Shown here: piece after piece, positions 5,201 to 5,276 of the stretch
How positions within the stretch are numbered: the first letter of the stretch is position 1
How the letters are laid out: each line of letters begins with the position of its first letter
NCBI GenBank assembly: GCA_009843725.1
Contig: VYCX01000387.1
Location: forward strand, 1-5,276
Direction: 5' to 3'
DNA from: Boseongicola sp. SB0675_bin_26
Lineage (GTDB): Bacteria; Pseudomonadota; Alphaproteobacteria; Rhodobacterales; Rhodobacteraceae
Length of the DNA: 5,276 nucleotides
Translations under genes and position numbers: made by a program
Notes under the pieces: model-generated
Seen by the model: only the letters and a program-made list of their open reading frames with translations
The model's database searches: none
Told to the model about the DNA's origin: nothing

Positions 5201-5276
5201 GTGGCGATTCAACGAGTTGACGTTGCCGTGATCGGTGGCGGGCAGGCCGGCATCGCGATGAGCGAGCATCTCTCCA
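5201..5276 (+). CDS. FAD/NAD(P)-binding oxidoreductase, N-terminal fragment
   Basis: Only 25 codons are in the window, and the gene runs off the right edge. The translation (starting VAIQRVDVAVIGGGQAGIAM) is a beta strand followed by the dinucleotide-binding GxGxxG motif (Gly12, Gly14, Gly17), as at the start of FAD-dependent monooxygenases and CzcO-like flavoproteins. The GGGQAG form with a following AMSEHLS helix fits that group well. The GTG start is supported by GGAGG at good spacing. Whether it is a monooxygenase, amine oxidase or reductase cannot be told from this fragment. It lies 251 bases after the DUF1028 gene on the same strand and might share its transcript. Confidence 0.8.
   Translation, partial: MAIQRVDVAVIGGGQAGIAMSEHLS

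Noticed and set aside
1..5276. CRISPR array, tRNA, rRNA or complete insertion sequence
   Set aside because: No regularly spaced repeats, tRNA-like cloverleaf, rRNA segment or transposase gene was seen on either strand.

Overview
The window is GC-rich (about 60% by eye, not computed). Its codon use and protein flavour suggest a proteobacterium, most likely an alphaproteobacterium; no rRNA, tRNA or marker gene is present to test this. It holds the left-reading operon of a peptide-type (Dpp/Opp/Nik family) ABC importer and, reading right from a shared control region, a DUF1028 gene followed by the first 25 codons of an FAD-dependent oxidoreductase.

Layout. The minus strand, in transcription order, carries three genes. 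First is a family-5 solute-binding protein with a Tat-like signal peptide (4184 to 2604). Second is a DppB-type permease (2501 to 1554). Third is a DppC-type permease fused to a DppD-type ATPase (1557 to 34), which starts on a GTG overlapping the permease stop codon. The ATPase half stops after Walker B and the D-loop, before the H-loop, so it looks truncated about 35 bases from the window edge. A GC-rich stem-loop lies just after the binding-protein gene. The plus strand carries the DUF1028 gene (4284 to 4949), about 250 non-coding bases with weak repeat or hairpin signals, and a partial Rossmann-fold flavoprotein from 5201.

The most striking element is the 99-base divergent intergenic region (4185-4283). 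It contains a perfect 22-bp inverted repeat with a 7-base spacer, and each arm contains the 12-bp palindrome TTATCATGATAA. Back-to-back -35 elements (a perfect TTGACA towards the transporter, TTGCAA towards DUF1028) lie one base apart at the dyad centre, and GATAAT -10 elements lie inside each palindrome. This is the geometry expected for one dimeric repressor shutting off both directions together.

Working model (inference). The transporter imports a peptide, opine or other amide-containing solute. The DUF1028 protein, whose family is grouped with Ntn hydrolases and which has a Thr at position 2, may process it in the cytoplasm under the same regulator. The flavoprotein may act later or be unrelated. 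No regulator gene is visible here. If the ATPase truncation is real, this transporter would need another ATPase or is decaying.
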